Shown here: in pieces, positions 33,353-42,902 of the stretch
How positions within the stretch are numbered: position 1 is the stretch's first letter
Layout of the letters: every line of letters starts with the position of its first letter
Assembly: GCA_011620585.1 (NCBI GenBank)
Contig: WOYV01000030.1
Span: 1 to 43,788, forward strand
Direction of reading: 5' to 3'
Length of the DNA: 43,788 nt
From: Draconibacterium sp.
GTDB lineage: Bacteria > Bacteroidota > Bacteroidia > Bacteroidales > Prolixibacteraceae
Program-made: the position numbers and the translations under genes
The notes under the pieces: model-generated
Seen by the model: the letters and a program-made list of their open reading frames with translations, nothing else
What the model was told of the DNA's origin: nothing
Databases searched by the model: none

Positions 33353-34657
33353 ATGAAACAACTGTTCCTGATTTTTTCAATCCTATTAACTGTCAGCATC
33401 GCTCTGGCCCAGCAATCCGGTATCGGACAATTCTTAAAAGCTCAACCCGAGATTAAAAGTGTGGAAGAAATTCCGGGAAACAACTTTTTTACCGTCACCT
33501 ACAAGATCATGGTGGAACAGGCTATCGACCATTCTCATCCCGAAAAAGGCGCTTTTCTACAACGTGTTTTTGTGGCCGATAAAGCAACGACAGCTCCGGT
33601 TGTTTTTATCACCGAAGGATACTCCGCTTCGTACGCTGCCATTCCGCGTTACATAAACGAACTGAGCCCCATGCTAAACGCGAACCAGATTTGTGTGGAA
33701 CACCGCTATTTCGGCGAATCGTGGCCCGAACCACTCGACTGGACTTCCCTGACTGTACGAAATGCAGCCGCCGACCAACACCGGGTTTTGGAAATAATGA
33801 AAAGATATTACACCGGGAAATGGATCAGCACCGGTATCAGCAAAGGCGGCCAAACCGTGGTGTACCATCGCTGGTTGTATCCCGACGATGTAGATGTTTC
33901 GGTACCTTATGTAGCCCCCTTAAACTTTGGGGTGGAAGATCGCCGGCACGGGCCTTTTATTGCCAACGTTCCGGGAACAGCCGGACAGCGCCAAAAAATC
34001 TTCGATTTTCAAGCCGAAATATTAAGGAATAGAACAGTGTATCTTCCCAAACTAAAATCGTTTTGTGAACAGAAAAAGTATACTTTCCGTATCAGCCTCG
34101 ATGAAGTGCTCGATTATTGTGTGCTCGAATATCCGTTTGCACTGTGGCAATGGGGAAATCTGGTGGATCAGGTTCCTGACGTGAACGCAAGTCCTGACTC
34201 GCTTTTTGAACATTTAATGATTGTTTCAGGGCCTTCGTATTTTGCAATAGAGGGAATGGAAAGTATAAAATCGTTTTTTGTGCAAGCCAGGCACGAACTG
34301 GGCTACTATGGATACGATACACGACCCTTCAAGAAATATCTTTCGATTAAAACAGCCAGGAATTACCTCTCAAAAATCTTTCTCCCTGAAGATTTGAATA
34401 TCAAATACGATAAGAAACCATCGAAGGAAGTGCGAAAATTTATCGATACTACCGACGCCCGTATTCTGTTTATCTATGGCGCTTGGGATCCCTGGTTTGC
34501 AAGCGGGTTCGAAGTTCCTCAAAAAAATAATTTGCTTCGCATTGTAAAAGCCGGCGGCAGTCATTCTACCCGAATAAACAACCTTACAAGCGACCAAAAA
34601 GAAGTGGTTAGAACGACCCTGGAGAAGTGGCTTGAAATGCCTGTAAATATGGAATAA
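33353..34657 (+). CDS. Secreted S28/S37-like serine peptidase (prolyl tripeptidyl-type)
   Basis: 434 residues with a signal peptide (MKQLFLIFSILLTVSIALAQ). The alpha/beta-hydrolase nucleophile is S163 in STGISKGGQTV. The acid is in IYGAWDPWFASG and the His in KAGGSHSTRI near the C-terminus, the triad of the S28/PS-10 (S37) group that removes tripeptides or prolyl peptides outside the cytoplasm. The oxyanion block FITEGYSASYA is also present. It converges with the EamA gene; the two stops abut exactly. Peptide utilisation is the likely role. Confidence 0.88.
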   Translation: MKQLFLIFSILLTVSIALAQQSGIGQFLKAQPEIKSVEEIPGNNFFTVTYKIMVEQAIDHSHPEKGAFLQRVFVADKATTAPVVFITEGYSASYAAIPRYINELSPMLNANQICVEHRYFGESWPEPLDWTSLTVRNAAADQHRVLEIMKRYYTGKWISTGISKGGQTVVYHRWLYPDDVDVSVPYVAPLNFGVEDRRHGPFIANVPGTAGQRQKIFDFQAEILRNRTVYLPKLKSFCEQKKYTFRISLDEVLDYCVLEYPFALWQWGNLVDQVPDVNASPDSLFEHLMIVSGPSYFAIEGMESIKSFFVQARHELGYYGYDTRPFKKYLSIKTARNYLSKIFLPEDLNIKYDKKPSKEVRKFIDTTDARILFIYGAWDPWFASGFEVPQKNNLLRIVKAGGSHSTRINNLTSDQKEVVRTTLEKWLEMPVNME

Positions 34658-35569
34658 CTACAAAAAGAAAAGAGCTACTCCCCCAACAGTGATGATGGCA
34701 CCAGAAATTTCTTTCCAGTTTACTTTCTCTTTAAAAAGAAGGATCGAAGGGCCAATGATCAGAACCGGTACAATGGCCATCAAAGTCGCTGCAATTCCTG
34801 TTTGCGTATGCTGAACGGCCAGCAACGAAAAAGAAACCCCAAGAAAAGGACCAAAAAAAGCGCCCAACGAGATCCGTTTCATCGCCGAACCATTTTTAAG
34901 AGCAGTCCATACCCGTGGCCAGCGTTTGATAAAAATGAATAAGATCGAGAACCCGGCCACCCCGGTTAAAACCCGAATTTGAGTGGCAGAAAATGCATCG
35001 TAATCACCCATCCCTTTTTTGCTGATCACCAAACCTGCTGCCTGTCCAAGTGCACCACCTAACGCGAGCAAAAGTCCGGGGACCGAATACGACGACGACA
35101 ATTTCCTTTTCATTACCCCGTTTTCTTCTTTTTTGTCACGTTTGAGGATTACAAGGACAATTCCACTCATGGTGATTGCCATGCCCAACCAGTTCATCGG
35201 AGACAGCACCTCGCCCAACATCAGCCAACCGATAAAAGCGGCAAACGGTGGTGCCAGGGCCATAATCAACATGGCCACCCGCGCCCCAATAATCAGGTAC
35301 GACTGAAATAGCATCAAATCGCCAATTACAAAACCAACAAGACCGGAGAGTGCCAGCCACTTCCAGTTGTACAGTGTGGCATCTGTGGGAAAGAAAAAAC
35401 CGCGAACAACCCAGCTATAGGTTCCGATCAGAAAAAAAGCGATAACCAGCCGAATAAGATTCACGGCCAGCGAACCAACTTTTTTCCCGGCCGATTCGAA
35501 TGCGAGCGCTGTAACGGTCCAGAAAACCGCGGTTAGTACTCCTGCTATTTCTCCAAAATGATTTTGCAT
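34658..35569 (-). CDS. EamA/DMT-family transporter
   Basis: 303 residues with about ten hydrophobic helices in two homologous halves; the loop around residues 140-160 is charged (ILKRDKKEENGVMKRKLSSS). Typical EamA blocks: AVFWTVTALAFESAGKK and IVPVLIIGPSILLFKEKVN with a C-terminal glycine-rich helix. The substrate (metabolite or amino acid export) cannot be inferred. It is transcribed alone toward the peptidase gene, whose stop codon is immediately adjacent, leaving no room for a terminator between them. Confidence 0.88.
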   Translation of the reverse strand: MQNHFGEIAGVLTAVFWTVTALAFESAGKKVGSLAVNLIRLVIAFFLIGTYSWVVRGFFFPTDATLYNWKWLALSGLVGFVIGDLMLFQSYLIIGARVAMLIMALAPPFAAFIGWLMLGEVLSPMNWLGMAITMSGIVLVILKRDKKEENGVMKRKLSSSYSVPGLLLALGGALGQAAGLVISKKGMGDYDAFSATQIRVLTGVAGFSILFIFIKRWPRVWTALKNGSAMKRISLGAFFGPFLGVSFSLLAVQHTQTGIAATLMAIVPVLIIGPSILLFKEKVNWKEISGAIITVGGVALFFL

Positions 35570-35633
35570 GGATCAAAAAATAGTAAATACTTGTTCGCAC
35601 CGTTTAAGGGGTGTGATAACTTGGTGCTTTGTT

Positions 35634-35673
35634 AAAAAAGAACCATTCTTTTGATTTCAAAGAATGGTTCTTT
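35634..35673 (-). terminator. Terminator of the TlpA-like lipoprotein gene
   Basis: Perfect 15-bp stem AAAGAACCATTCTTT with its complement, 7-base loop, followed on the minus strand by six T. About 23 bases beyond the stop codon. Confidence 0.9.
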
Positions 35674-35695
35674 CGGTTTATCAGTTTAGAGAAAC

Positions 35696-36790
35696 TTAGT
35701 TTGCCAGGAATTCCTGAACGGCCGCACGAAGTTCATCGCCACGTTTATTTTTTGCAAGGATCTTTCCATCCTGTCCAACCAGGATACTGTGAGGAATAGA
35801 GTTAACGGCATATTTTTGAGCCACTTCGTTGCTCCAGTAAGCTAAATCTGAAACCTGTGACCAATGTAAACCATCATCTTCAATTGCCTTTAACCAGCCT
35901 TCTTTATCACGGTCGAGCGAAACACCAAATACCGTAAATCCCTGATCTTTAAATTCGTTAAAAACGGCTACCACATTTGGATTTTCCTGGCGACACGGCC
36001 CACACCACGATGCCCAGAAATCGAGCAGAGTAACTTTGTTTTGAGTATATACATCCGAAAATTTGACCGGATTCCCATCAGGATCGTTTTGTGTAAAATC
36101 AGGAGCAATTTGACCTATCGCAACAGTTTTCAATTTTTCGATTTTCTCTTTTAAATCAACGATCATGGGAGAAGCCTGGATTTTGGGGTCCAGGTTATTA
36201 ACCAATTCTTCCAGTTCATCGGCTTCTTTTCCGTATTGGATTCCGGCTAAAATGTAAGGAGTGGCATACGATGCCGGATTGTTTTTCACAAACTCTTCCT
36301 GCAAGGTTTCGGTACTTTCGTACATTTCTTCCACCTTAGCCATCAATTCATTCGATTTGGCAGTGTCCCCACTTGCACTGGCGGCACGTGCTTCCTCGTA
36401 CATTGCCATATATTCGTCGCTAATCTTTTTCAACTGTTCGTCGAGCTTAGCGTATTCATCGTGAGTGGCCGAACCGTTAACTTTTGCAAAACGAATTGAA
36501 TCGGCCTTCCCGGTGAAAGTCATGTTTGCATTTTCGACAAAAACCAATGCTTTTGCCCTCTGGCCCAACACCGACACGTAATAAGCGCCAGGCATTTCAA
36601 CTTCACCTTCAAGAACTGCTTTTCCATCCACTACATCGGCGGTGTCTACGCCAATCCAGTTACCGTCTTTTCGTTCTTCAAGAACTAACTGGCCGTCAGC
36701 GCCGTCAAGGTTAACTTCGATTTTAAAACCTCCCTTTTGTGAGCAGGCAAAAAGCGCAACTCCCAGAACTAAAATAAAATACTTTTTCAT
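35696..36790 (-). CDS. TlpA/ResA-like thiol-disulfide lipoprotein with DUF4369 domain
   Basis: 364 residues. The lipobox LFAC at 13-16 gives a lipid-anchored cysteine (C16). Residues about 22-110 are a DUF4369 beta domain and 110-170 a charged helical linker (EARAASASGDTAKSNELMAK). From about 225 there is a thioredoxin fold with active site W262-CGPC (263-266) in FWASWCGPCRQEN, and cis-Pro in VNSIPHSILVG. It works as a periplasmic thiol reductant, possibly in cytochrome c or surface-protein maturation. It is monocistronic. Confidence 0.93.
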   Translation of the reverse strand: MKKYFILVLGVALFACSQKGGFKIEVNLDGADGQLVLEERKDGNWIGVDTADVVDGKAVLEGEVEMPGAYYVSVLGQRAKALVFVENANMTFTGKADSIRFAKVNGSATHDEYAKLDEQLKKISDEYMAMYEEARAASASGDTAKSNELMAKVEEMYESTETLQEEFVKNNPASYATPYILAGIQYGKEADELEELVNNLDPKIQASPMIVDLKEKIEKLKTVAIGQIAPDFTQNDPDGNPVKFSDVYTQNKVTLLDFWASWCGPCRQENPNVVAVFNEFKDQGFTVFGVSLDRDKEGWLKAIEDDGLHWSQVSDLAYWSNEVAQKYAVNSIPHSILVGQDGKILAKNKRGDELRAAVQEFLAN

Positions 36791-36932
36791 TTGTACAGTT
36801 TTTCGATAATTGAACTTGGGTTCGAAGATAATTAAAACATTTAGAATATTAGATACAGGAAATATGACCTTTGTTTAGCGATTTCGAACAGAAAATACTA
36901 TTCTTTGTAATTTTACGCAACAAATAAAAAAT

Positions 36933-37564
36933 ATGAGTAGGAATATAGCACTTGTATTATCGGGAGGAGGTGCTCGCGGAATGGCACATATCGGTGTGAT
37001 CGAAGAATTGTTGAAACGCGATTATAGGATTACTTCAATAGTCGGCACTTCGATGGGTGCATTGATTGGCGGTGTTTATGCGCAAGGGAAACTTGAAGAA
37101 TTTAAAAATTGGGTAACCGCCCTCGATCAGTTGGAGGTATTCAAGCTGGTTGACCTCACGATAGGAAAAGGCGGCCTGGTAAAAGGAGAAAAAGTTTTGA
37201 ATAAGATGAAGGAATTCATCCCCGATACCAACATAGAAGATCTGCCGATTCCATATTCTGCCACGGCTGTGGATATTATCAAACACGAAGAAGTAGTTTT
37301 CAAAAGTGGCTCAGTGGCTTTAACGATCATCTGCATATCAATCATTCAAAAGAAAAGAAAGAAAGCTTAGGATGAATGTCAGTAATCGATAATGCGTTAA
37401 CCACCGGGATGCTGGCGCTGGCAAATTTTGCTATCGAAAAAGGGAACCCCGATATTCTTATCAATATTTCGAGAGAATCGTGTGGAACCTATGATTTTTA
37501 TAAGGCAAAAGAATTGATCGAAATTGGAAGGCTGGCAGCGGTTCAAACCTTGGACAAAATTTAA
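36933..37564 (+). pseudogene. Patatin-like phospholipase, internally deleted and frameshifted
   Basis: The 5' part (36933-37310) encodes a good patatin start: SGGGARGMAHIGVIEELL with oxyanion loop GGGARG (11-16) and nucleophile S40 in GTSMG, up to EEVVFKSGSV. The stretch carrying the catalytic Asp (DGG/A) is missing. The sequence resumes in another frame as NDHLHINHSKEKKESLG, meets a TGA, then MSVIDNALTTGMLALANFAI and LINISRESCGTYDFYKAKEL to a stop at 37562. About 80-100 residues are lost. The dyad is incomplete, so the product cannot be a working lipase. Confidence 0.8.
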
Positions 37565-37585
37565 GCTCACCCGGAGCTGGAAATA

Positions 37586-37615
37586 AAAAACCATCCGTTA
37601 AAACAGATGGTTTTT
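37586..37615 (-). terminator. Terminator of asnB (possibly bidirectional)
   Basis: Stem AAAAACCATC/GATGGTTTTT with a 10-base loop; T-rich on both strands. It lies 28 bases after the asnB stop and just after the patatin relic. Confidence 0.75.
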
Positions 37616-37642
37616 GAATTGACCAATTAAATATCCAATAGT

Positions 37643-39331
37643 TTAGTTCTTCTTTATATCATCAAAGGATTTCCCTTGTGAGTGCACCATGTTTACTGCC
37701 CTGCCCGAAGGATCGGCGTTATTTTTAAACGACGCGTCCCACTCAAGTGCTGCTGCAGTGCTACAGGCAATCGAAGCTTCAGATGGAACACACTTTGCCG
37801 CTGCATCCGAAGGGAAGTGTTCGCTGTAGATTTCGCGGTATACATATTCTTCCTTGTTCATAGGCGGATTCACAGGAAAACGGTATTGAGCATTTGCCAT
37901 CATTTCATCCGATACTTTTTCGTTGGCAATTTTTTTCAGGGTATCGATCCAACCATAACCTACTCCATCCGAAAATTGTTCTTTCTGTCGCCATGCCACT
38001 TCGTATGGCAGGTATTTTTCAAAACCCTGGCGCAAACAGTGTTTTTCCATTTTGCCGTCCTTTGCCATTTTGGCTTCGGGGTTAAAACGCATCGCCACAT
38101 CCACAAATTCCTTGTCGAGGAACGGAACGCGACCTTCCACACCCCAGGCAGCCAAAGATTTATTGGCACGCAAACAATCGTACATATGTAAGCGACTAAC
38201 TTTCCGAACACTTTCTTTATGAAATTCCTCTGCATTCGGTGCCTTGTGGAAATACAGGTAACCGCCAAAAATTTCGTCGGCACCTTCGCCGGTGAGCACC
38301 ATTTTAATCCCCATCGATTTGATTACGCGCGCGAGCATGTACATCGGCGTTGATGCCCGAACAGTGGTTACATCGTAAGTTTCGATATGGTAGATTACGT
38401 CTTTAATGGCATCCAAACCTTCCTGTATGGTGTATTTAATTTCGTGATGAACAGTGCCAATATGATCAGCCACTTTGCGGGCTGCTGCCAAATCGGGCGA
38501 ACCATCCAACCCAATCACAAACGAATGTAAACGCGGCCACCAGGCATCTTTCTTGTCATCGTCTTCCACCCTTTTTGTCGAATATTTTTTGGCAAGCGCC
38601 GAAGTGATCGAGGAATCGAGACCACCCGATAAAAGCACACCATAAGGAACATCAGACATTAATTGACGATGAACCGCATTTTCGAGTGCCTGCGACAACT
38701 CTTCCACACTGGCCGGATTGTTCTTCACATTTTCAAAATCTTCCCAATCGCGGGTGTACCATCTTTTCAATTCACCATCCTTGCTATACAGGTAATGTCC
38801 GGGAGGAAATTCTTCAATTTTTTTGCAATACCCTTCAAGAGCCTTTAATTCGGAAGCCACATAATAATTTCCCCACTTGTCCCAACCCTGGTACAAAGGA
38901 ATAATTCCAATATGGTCGCGACCGATCAGGTAAGCATCCTCATCCTCATCGTACAAGGCGAAAGCAAAAATTCCGTTCATTTCGTCGAGGAACGTCTCTT
39001 TCTTATCGCGATACAAAGCCAAAATCACTTCGCAATCCGATCCGGTTAAAAACTCATATTTCCCGGCGTATTGTTTCCTAATTTCGCGGTGGTTATAAAT
39101 TTCGCCATTAACACCCAAAATCAGTTTCCGGTCTTTGCTGTACAAAGGCTGGCCGCCCGACTCGGGGTCCACAATCGAAAGTCGTTCGTGTGCGATCACT
39201 GCTTTTTCGCCACAATAAATACCTGACCAGTCCGGCCCGCGATGCCGTACTTTTCTCGACATCTTTAATACTTGCGGACGCAATTCCTCAGCACCTATCT
39301 TTAAATCAAATACACCTACAATTCCACACAT
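37643..39331 (-). CDS. asnB: Asparagine synthase B, glutamine-hydrolysing
   Basis: 562 residues. The mature N-terminus is C2 (MCGIVGVFD), the glutaminase nucleophile. Glutamine-site blocks are RHRGPDWSG and HERLSIVDPESGGQPLYS. The C-terminal synthetase domain has the P-loop LLSGGLDSSITSALA and VLTGEGADEIFGGYLYF. The length fits the AsnB (E. coli type, about 554) class. A well-formed promoter precedes it and a hairpin terminator follows; single-gene unit. Confidence 0.96.
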   Translation of the reverse strand: MCGIVGVFDLKIGAEELRPQVLKMSRKVRHRGPDWSGIYCGEKAVIAHERLSIVDPESGGQPLYSKDRKLILGVNGEIYNHREIRKQYAGKYEFLTGSDCEVILALYRDKKETFLDEMNGIFAFALYDEDEDAYLIGRDHIGIIPLYQGWDKWGNYYVASELKALEGYCKKIEEFPPGHYLYSKDGELKRWYTRDWEDFENVKNNPASVEELSQALENAVHRQLMSDVPYGVLLSGGLDSSITSALAKKYSTKRVEDDDKKDAWWPRLHSFVIGLDGSPDLAAARKVADHIGTVHHEIKYTIQEGLDAIKDVIYHIETYDVTTVRASTPMYMLARVIKSMGIKMVLTGEGADEIFGGYLYFHKAPNAEEFHKESVRKVSRLHMYDCLRANKSLAAWGVEGRVPFLDKEFVDVAMRFNPEAKMAKDGKMEKHCLRQGFEKYLPYEVAWRQKEQFSDGVGYGWIDTLKKIANEKVSDEMMANAQYRFPVNPPMNKEEYVYREIYSEHFPSDAAAKCVPSEASIACSTAAALEWDASFKNNADPSGRAVNMVHSQGKSFDDIKKN

Positions 39332-39366
39332 ATCATTTAATACTTAATCCGTTGTTATTATTTCTC

Positions 39367-39396
39367 CAAAAATAGTCACTTTGTCATAGTAAACAA
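39367..39396 (-). promoter_or_regulatory. Promoter of asnB
   Basis: On the minus strand TTG (39394-39396), a 19-base spacer and TATTTTTG (39367-39374), a full match to the Bacteroidota -33/-7 consensus, 36 bases before the asnB ATG. Confidence 0.7.
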
Positions 39397-39743
39397 CTTT
39401 TTGTGTCTATTTTCTATCTATTTTAATATTTTTAAAATATTTTCTATCATTTTAATATTCGTCCGAACATTCTAACATTTCACTATTTCGAAATCGACCC
39501 CATATTTCAACATACCCCTTTAAGATATTTGCCATCAATAATTAGGATATCCATGAGAACCGAAGGGTCGTGTTTCAAATTAAGTGCTTTTATTTATAAT
39601 ATGCCCTGAAATATTTACCCCTGAAATAATTTCTCACATATTTCGGATTTTTGCTTTTATAACTGACAATATGCTATTTATTTCACCGATTGCCTGTTAC
39701 AATTTTATTTAATAATTTACCAATTGTATAAAAAACCGGGACC
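39397..39743. other. AT-rich intergenic region upstream of asnB with a direct repeat
   Basis: No gene is seen. TTTTCTATCTATTTTAATATT-like sequence occurs at 39410-39430 and again, one base shorter, at 39440-39459, just upstream of the asnB promoter. The rest shows no coding signal. Confidence 0.5.
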
Positions 39744-39823
39744 ATGAAATTTAAAATTCGGCTCCTGCTTTTTGTCTTGGTTTGTGCAATCATTAACTTT
39801 AAGCAAACTATAAATCAACACGC

Positions 39824-40036
39824 ATGGATGCCAGCATTTTTATGGATTTAGGCCAAGGTCCAAATAACCAGGTATTAATTTTTCAAGTCGACGTATCACA
39901 TGAAAATTTGGTAAGAGAAGCGGTGAATAAGTCGTTTCGATTAAACGGGAATATTTATGGTGTGATAAATAATGCAGCGATTTCAGCCAACAAACCAATT
40001 ATCGACCTTTCGGTGGAGGACCATTTGAGTCTTTAA
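39824..40036 (+). pseudogene. Short-chain dehydrogenase (SDR) fragment
   Basis: A 70-residue frame reading VLIFQVDVSHENLVREAVNK, then NGNIYGVINNAAISANKPII and DLSVEDHLSL. The DV (adenine-binding) and NNAA (central strand) motifs identify a classical SDR. The N-terminal glycine-rich cofactor motif and the YxxxK active site are both absent, so this is an internal remnant. It stops abruptly at TAA (40034-40036). Confidence 0.7.
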
Positions 40037-40071
40037 AACAAAAGCCACCCTCCATATCGGAAAGTGGCTTT
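40035..40071 (-). terminator. Terminator of the etfBA-acyl-CoA dehydrogenase operon
   Basis: Stem AAAGCCAC (minus strand from 40071) with GTGGCTTT (to 40041), 15-base loop, followed by TGTTTTAAAG. It lies about 50 bases after the dehydrogenase stop. Confidence 0.6.
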
Positions 40072-40119
40072 AATATTCTAACTGCTCACAGCGGCCTACT
40101 CGTAGCCCAAGCTAGTGGC

Positions 40120-41829
40120 TTATATCTCAATTTTATAGTTACTCAGATCAGCTAATTCAGATGCACGAATAAACTCGGCGTGCGCTTTTACCTGACCTTT
40201 TGCAAAAGTGAGGTAATTCTGAGCTGACTTCAGGAAACTCTCATCGCGGTTAGTATCCAGCAACAACAAGTAACTCATAATGATATGACCGGCCATCTCT
40301 ACCAAACGACGTGCATGAAAATCGATAAACTCATTATCACCGGCTGAAGTTACTTTTTTCACAGCTTGTTCATAGTCATCCGTCAGGATAATCAGCGAAC
40401 GTTTCATGTACTCCAATTTCGGGGATACACGCTCTGCTTCGTAATCCCTGATTTGGTTGAGATATGCACCGGTAGTCACGCCCCGAATGGCAGCAACCAC
40501 CTGCAACTGAGTAGTTCCTTCGTAAATAGAAGTGATACGTGCGTCACGATAAATGCGTTCAACCGGATAGTCTTTCATAAAACCCGAGCCCCCGTGAATC
40601 TGTACTGCATCGTATGCCAACTGATTACTGAATTCACTTGACATACCCTTTACAAGTGGGGTATAAATATCAGCCAGCCGCTGGTATTTTTTCATTTCTT
40701 CGCGTTCTTCTTTTTCCAGCGAACGCTCTTCCGAAATGTGCATGTAGGTTTTATACATATCCACAAATCGGGCTGTTTCGTACAATAAGGTCCTTGAAGC
40801 ATCGAGCTTGGCTTTCATTAGCGATAGCATTTCGTAAACAGCGGGGAAACGGACAATGGCTTTTCCAAACTGCATCCGTTCTTTTGCATAAGCAATCGAT
40901 TCGCGGTAAGCCGCTTCGCAAATACCCACCGACTGGGCAGCAATACCAAGGCGCGCTCCGTTCATTAACGCCATTACATATTTGATCAGACCCATTTTTC
41001 GTGAACCCACCAACTCGGCCGGGGCATTTTTAAACACCAGCTCGCAAGTTGGCGAACCGATGATCCCCATTTTGTGCTCGATACGACGAACAGTAACTCC
41101 GCCATCTTGCTTATCGTAAATAAACATCGAGAGGCCACGTCCATCTTTTGTTCCTGGCTCTGAGCGCGCCAATACCAATGAAATATCGCCGTCGCCGTTG
41201 GTGATAAAACGTTTTACGCCGTTGAGCAACCAGATTTGTTTCTTTTCGTCCCAGGTCGCTTTTAACTGCACGGCCTGAAGATCGGAGCCGGCATCGGGTT
41301 CGGTCAGGTCCATGGCCATGGTATCGCCGTTTGATACGCGCGGCAGGTATTTTTCTTTTTGCTCTTCCGAAGCAAATTCGTTTATGGTTTCGGCACAATC
41401 CTGCAATCCCCAAATGTTTACAAAGCCAGCGTCGGCTCTCGAAACAATGTCGGCTGCCATAATGTAGGGAACAATCGGGAAGTTCAGCCCGTCGTATTTG
41501 TAGGGCAACGACATCCCCATTAACCCGGCCTGGTTCAGGGCATCGATGTTTTCCTGGGTCCCGCGGGCATAAATCACATGCCCGTCAACTACCTGAGGAC
41601 CTTCGGCGTCGATGCTTTCCGCATTTTCGGCCACAATGTTACCACAGATTTCACCAACTACTTCCAGTACCCGGTCGTAATTGTCGATGGCATCCTCGTA
41701 ATCCATCGGGGCAAAATTAAACGCCTTTTTAAAGGAATATTCCCGTTCTTTTAACCGAACGATCTTTTCCATCAAAGGGTGGGTTAAATGAAATTTTAAT
41801 TCGCTGTTGTCAGTATAATAATTAGCCAT
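40120..41829 (-). CDS. Acyl-CoA dehydrogenase
   Basis: 569-residue flavoprotein of the acyl-CoA dehydrogenase superfamily, oxidising an acyl-CoA at C2-C3 and passing electrons to EtfAB. The family blocks are AMDLTEPDAGSDLQAVQLKA (FAD/substrate), LNGVKRFITNGD and IHGGSGFMKDYPVERIYRDA. The catalytic Glu lies in SIYEGTTQLQ. It has an N-terminal extension (to about 90) and a C-terminal helical extension beyond the usual 380-residue core. It follows etfA after 23 bases in one operon. Chain-length specificity is unknown; butyryl or other short chain is plausible but not shown. Confidence 0.95.
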   Translation of the reverse strand: MANYYTDNSELKFHLTHPLMEKIVRLKEREYSFKKAFNFAPMDYEDAIDNYDRVLEVVGEICGNIVAENAESIDAEGPQVVDGHVIYARGTQENIDALNQAGLMGMSLPYKYDGLNFPIVPYIMAADIVSRADAGFVNIWGLQDCAETINEFASEEQKEKYLPRVSNGDTMAMDLTEPDAGSDLQAVQLKATWDEKKQIWLLNGVKRFITNGDGDISLVLARSEPGTKDGRGLSMFIYDKQDGGVTVRRIEHKMGIIGSPTCELVFKNAPAELVGSRKMGLIKYVMALMNGARLGIAAQSVGICEAAYRESIAYAKERMQFGKAIVRFPAVYEMLSLMKAKLDASRTLLYETARFVDMYKTYMHISEERSLEKEEREEMKKYQRLADIYTPLVKGMSSEFSNQLAYDAVQIHGGSGFMKDYPVERIYRDARITSIYEGTTQLQVVAAIRGVTTGAYLNQIRDYEAERVSPKLEYMKRSLIILTDDYEQAVKKVTSAGDNEFIDFHARRLVEMAGHIIMSYLLLLDTNRDESFLKSAQNYLTFAKGQVKAHAEFIRASELADLSNYKIEI

Positions 41830-41852
41830 TTTTCCGGAATTTAAAGGGTGAA

Positions 41853-42902
41853 TTACTTGGTGTTCTTTTTGTAATACTTGATCATTTTAGGAATCACCTC
41901 GGCCACGTCTCCGTTAATCACGTAATCGGCAATGGCGTTAATCGGAGCTTCCGGGTCGGTGTTGATCGCGATGATCTGCGCCGATTCTTCCATCCCGGCG
42001 CGGTGCTGTATCTGCCCCGAAATTCCACAGGCAATGTATAATTTCGGACGAACGGTAACCCCGGTTTGTCCGATCTGACGTTCGTGAACAGTATAACCTG
42101 CATCAACGGCTGCACGCGATGCACCCACTTCTCCGCCCAAGACATCGGCCAAATCATAAAGCAAATTAAAGTTTTCTTTCGACCCCATGCCGTAACCGCC
42201 TGCTACTACGACAGGCGCTCCTTTAATATTCAATTTACTTTTTTCGATATGACGTTCGATGATTTCTACTACAAAATCGGTGTCGCTAACATATTTTGAA
42301 ACGTCGAGATTGACCACTTTCCCTTTGTATTCTGGATCGCGGATTTCCTTTTTCATCACACCTTCGCGAACCGTTGCCATTTGCGGACGACAGTCGGGAT
42401 TGATGATGGTTGCGATGATATTTCCGCCAAACGCAGGACGAATCTGATACAATAGGTTTTCGTAGTTCTTATCCTGTTTTTTATCGAAGTGATCGCCAAT
42501 TTCGAGGCTGGTACAGTCGGCAGTTAAACCGCTGTGTAGCGCTGATGAAACACGTGGCCCCAAATCGCGCCCAATCGACGAAGCTCCCATCAGTGCAATC
42601 TGTGGTTTTTCTTCCTTAAAAAGATTCACAATCACCGAGGTGTGTGGCAAGGTTTGAAAAGGATACAGACGTTTATCATCGGCCAGGTACAAAGTATCCA
42701 CGCCATAAGGCATCACTTGTTTTTCTACTTTATCGAGTTGATGCCCGATGGCAATCGCCCCGAGGTTGCATTTGAGCTGATCGGCCAGAGTTCTGCCTTT
42801 GGTCAACAACTCCAGGCTTACGTCCACTACGAGGCCGTCTTCTATTTCGCAATAAACAAATACGTTATTCATTTCTTTTGAATTATTAGGGTAGTTAACC
42901 AA
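41853..42902 (-). CDS. etfA: Electron transfer flavoprotein alpha subunit
   Basis: 349 residues. The C-terminal FAD-binding domain has the ETF-alpha signature: ADVLGGEVGASRAAVDAG, then QIGQTGVTVRPKLYIACGIS and GIQH-like segment SGQIQHRAGM, ending INTDPEAPINAIADYVINGD. The N-terminal domain (HSGLTADCTSLEI) pairs with EtfB. It shuttles electrons from the dehydrogenase downstream. It overlaps etfB by eight bases. Whether it is bifurcating cannot be decided here. Confidence 0.95.
   Translation of the reverse strand: MVNYPNNSKEMNNVFVYCEIEDGLVVDVSLELLTKGRTLADQLKCNLGAIAIGHQLDKVEKQVMPYGVDTLYLADDKRLYPFQTLPHTSVIVNLFKEEKPQIALMGASSIGRDLGPRVSSALHSGLTADCTSLEIGDHFDKKQDKNYENLLYQIRPAFGGNIIATIINPDCRPQMATVREGVMKKEIRDPEYKGKVVNLDVSKYVSDTDFVVEIIERHIEKSKLNIKGAPVVVAGGYGMGSKENFNLLYDLADVLGGEVGASRAAVDAGYTVHERQIGQTGVTVRPKLYIACGISGQIQHRAGMEESAQIIAINTDPEAPINAIADYVINGDVAEVIPKMIKYYKKNTK

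Noticed and set aside
37376-37564. 62-residue ORF as an independent gene
   Set aside because: It is the C-terminal part of the broken patatin gene and is preceded in frame by its remaining sequence and a nonsense codon.
39744-39851. 35-residue ORF with hydrophobic start (MKFKIRLLLFVLVCAIINF)
   Set aside because: It overlaps the SDR remnant in another frame, ends abruptly and has no homology I recognise; likely chance or another relic.
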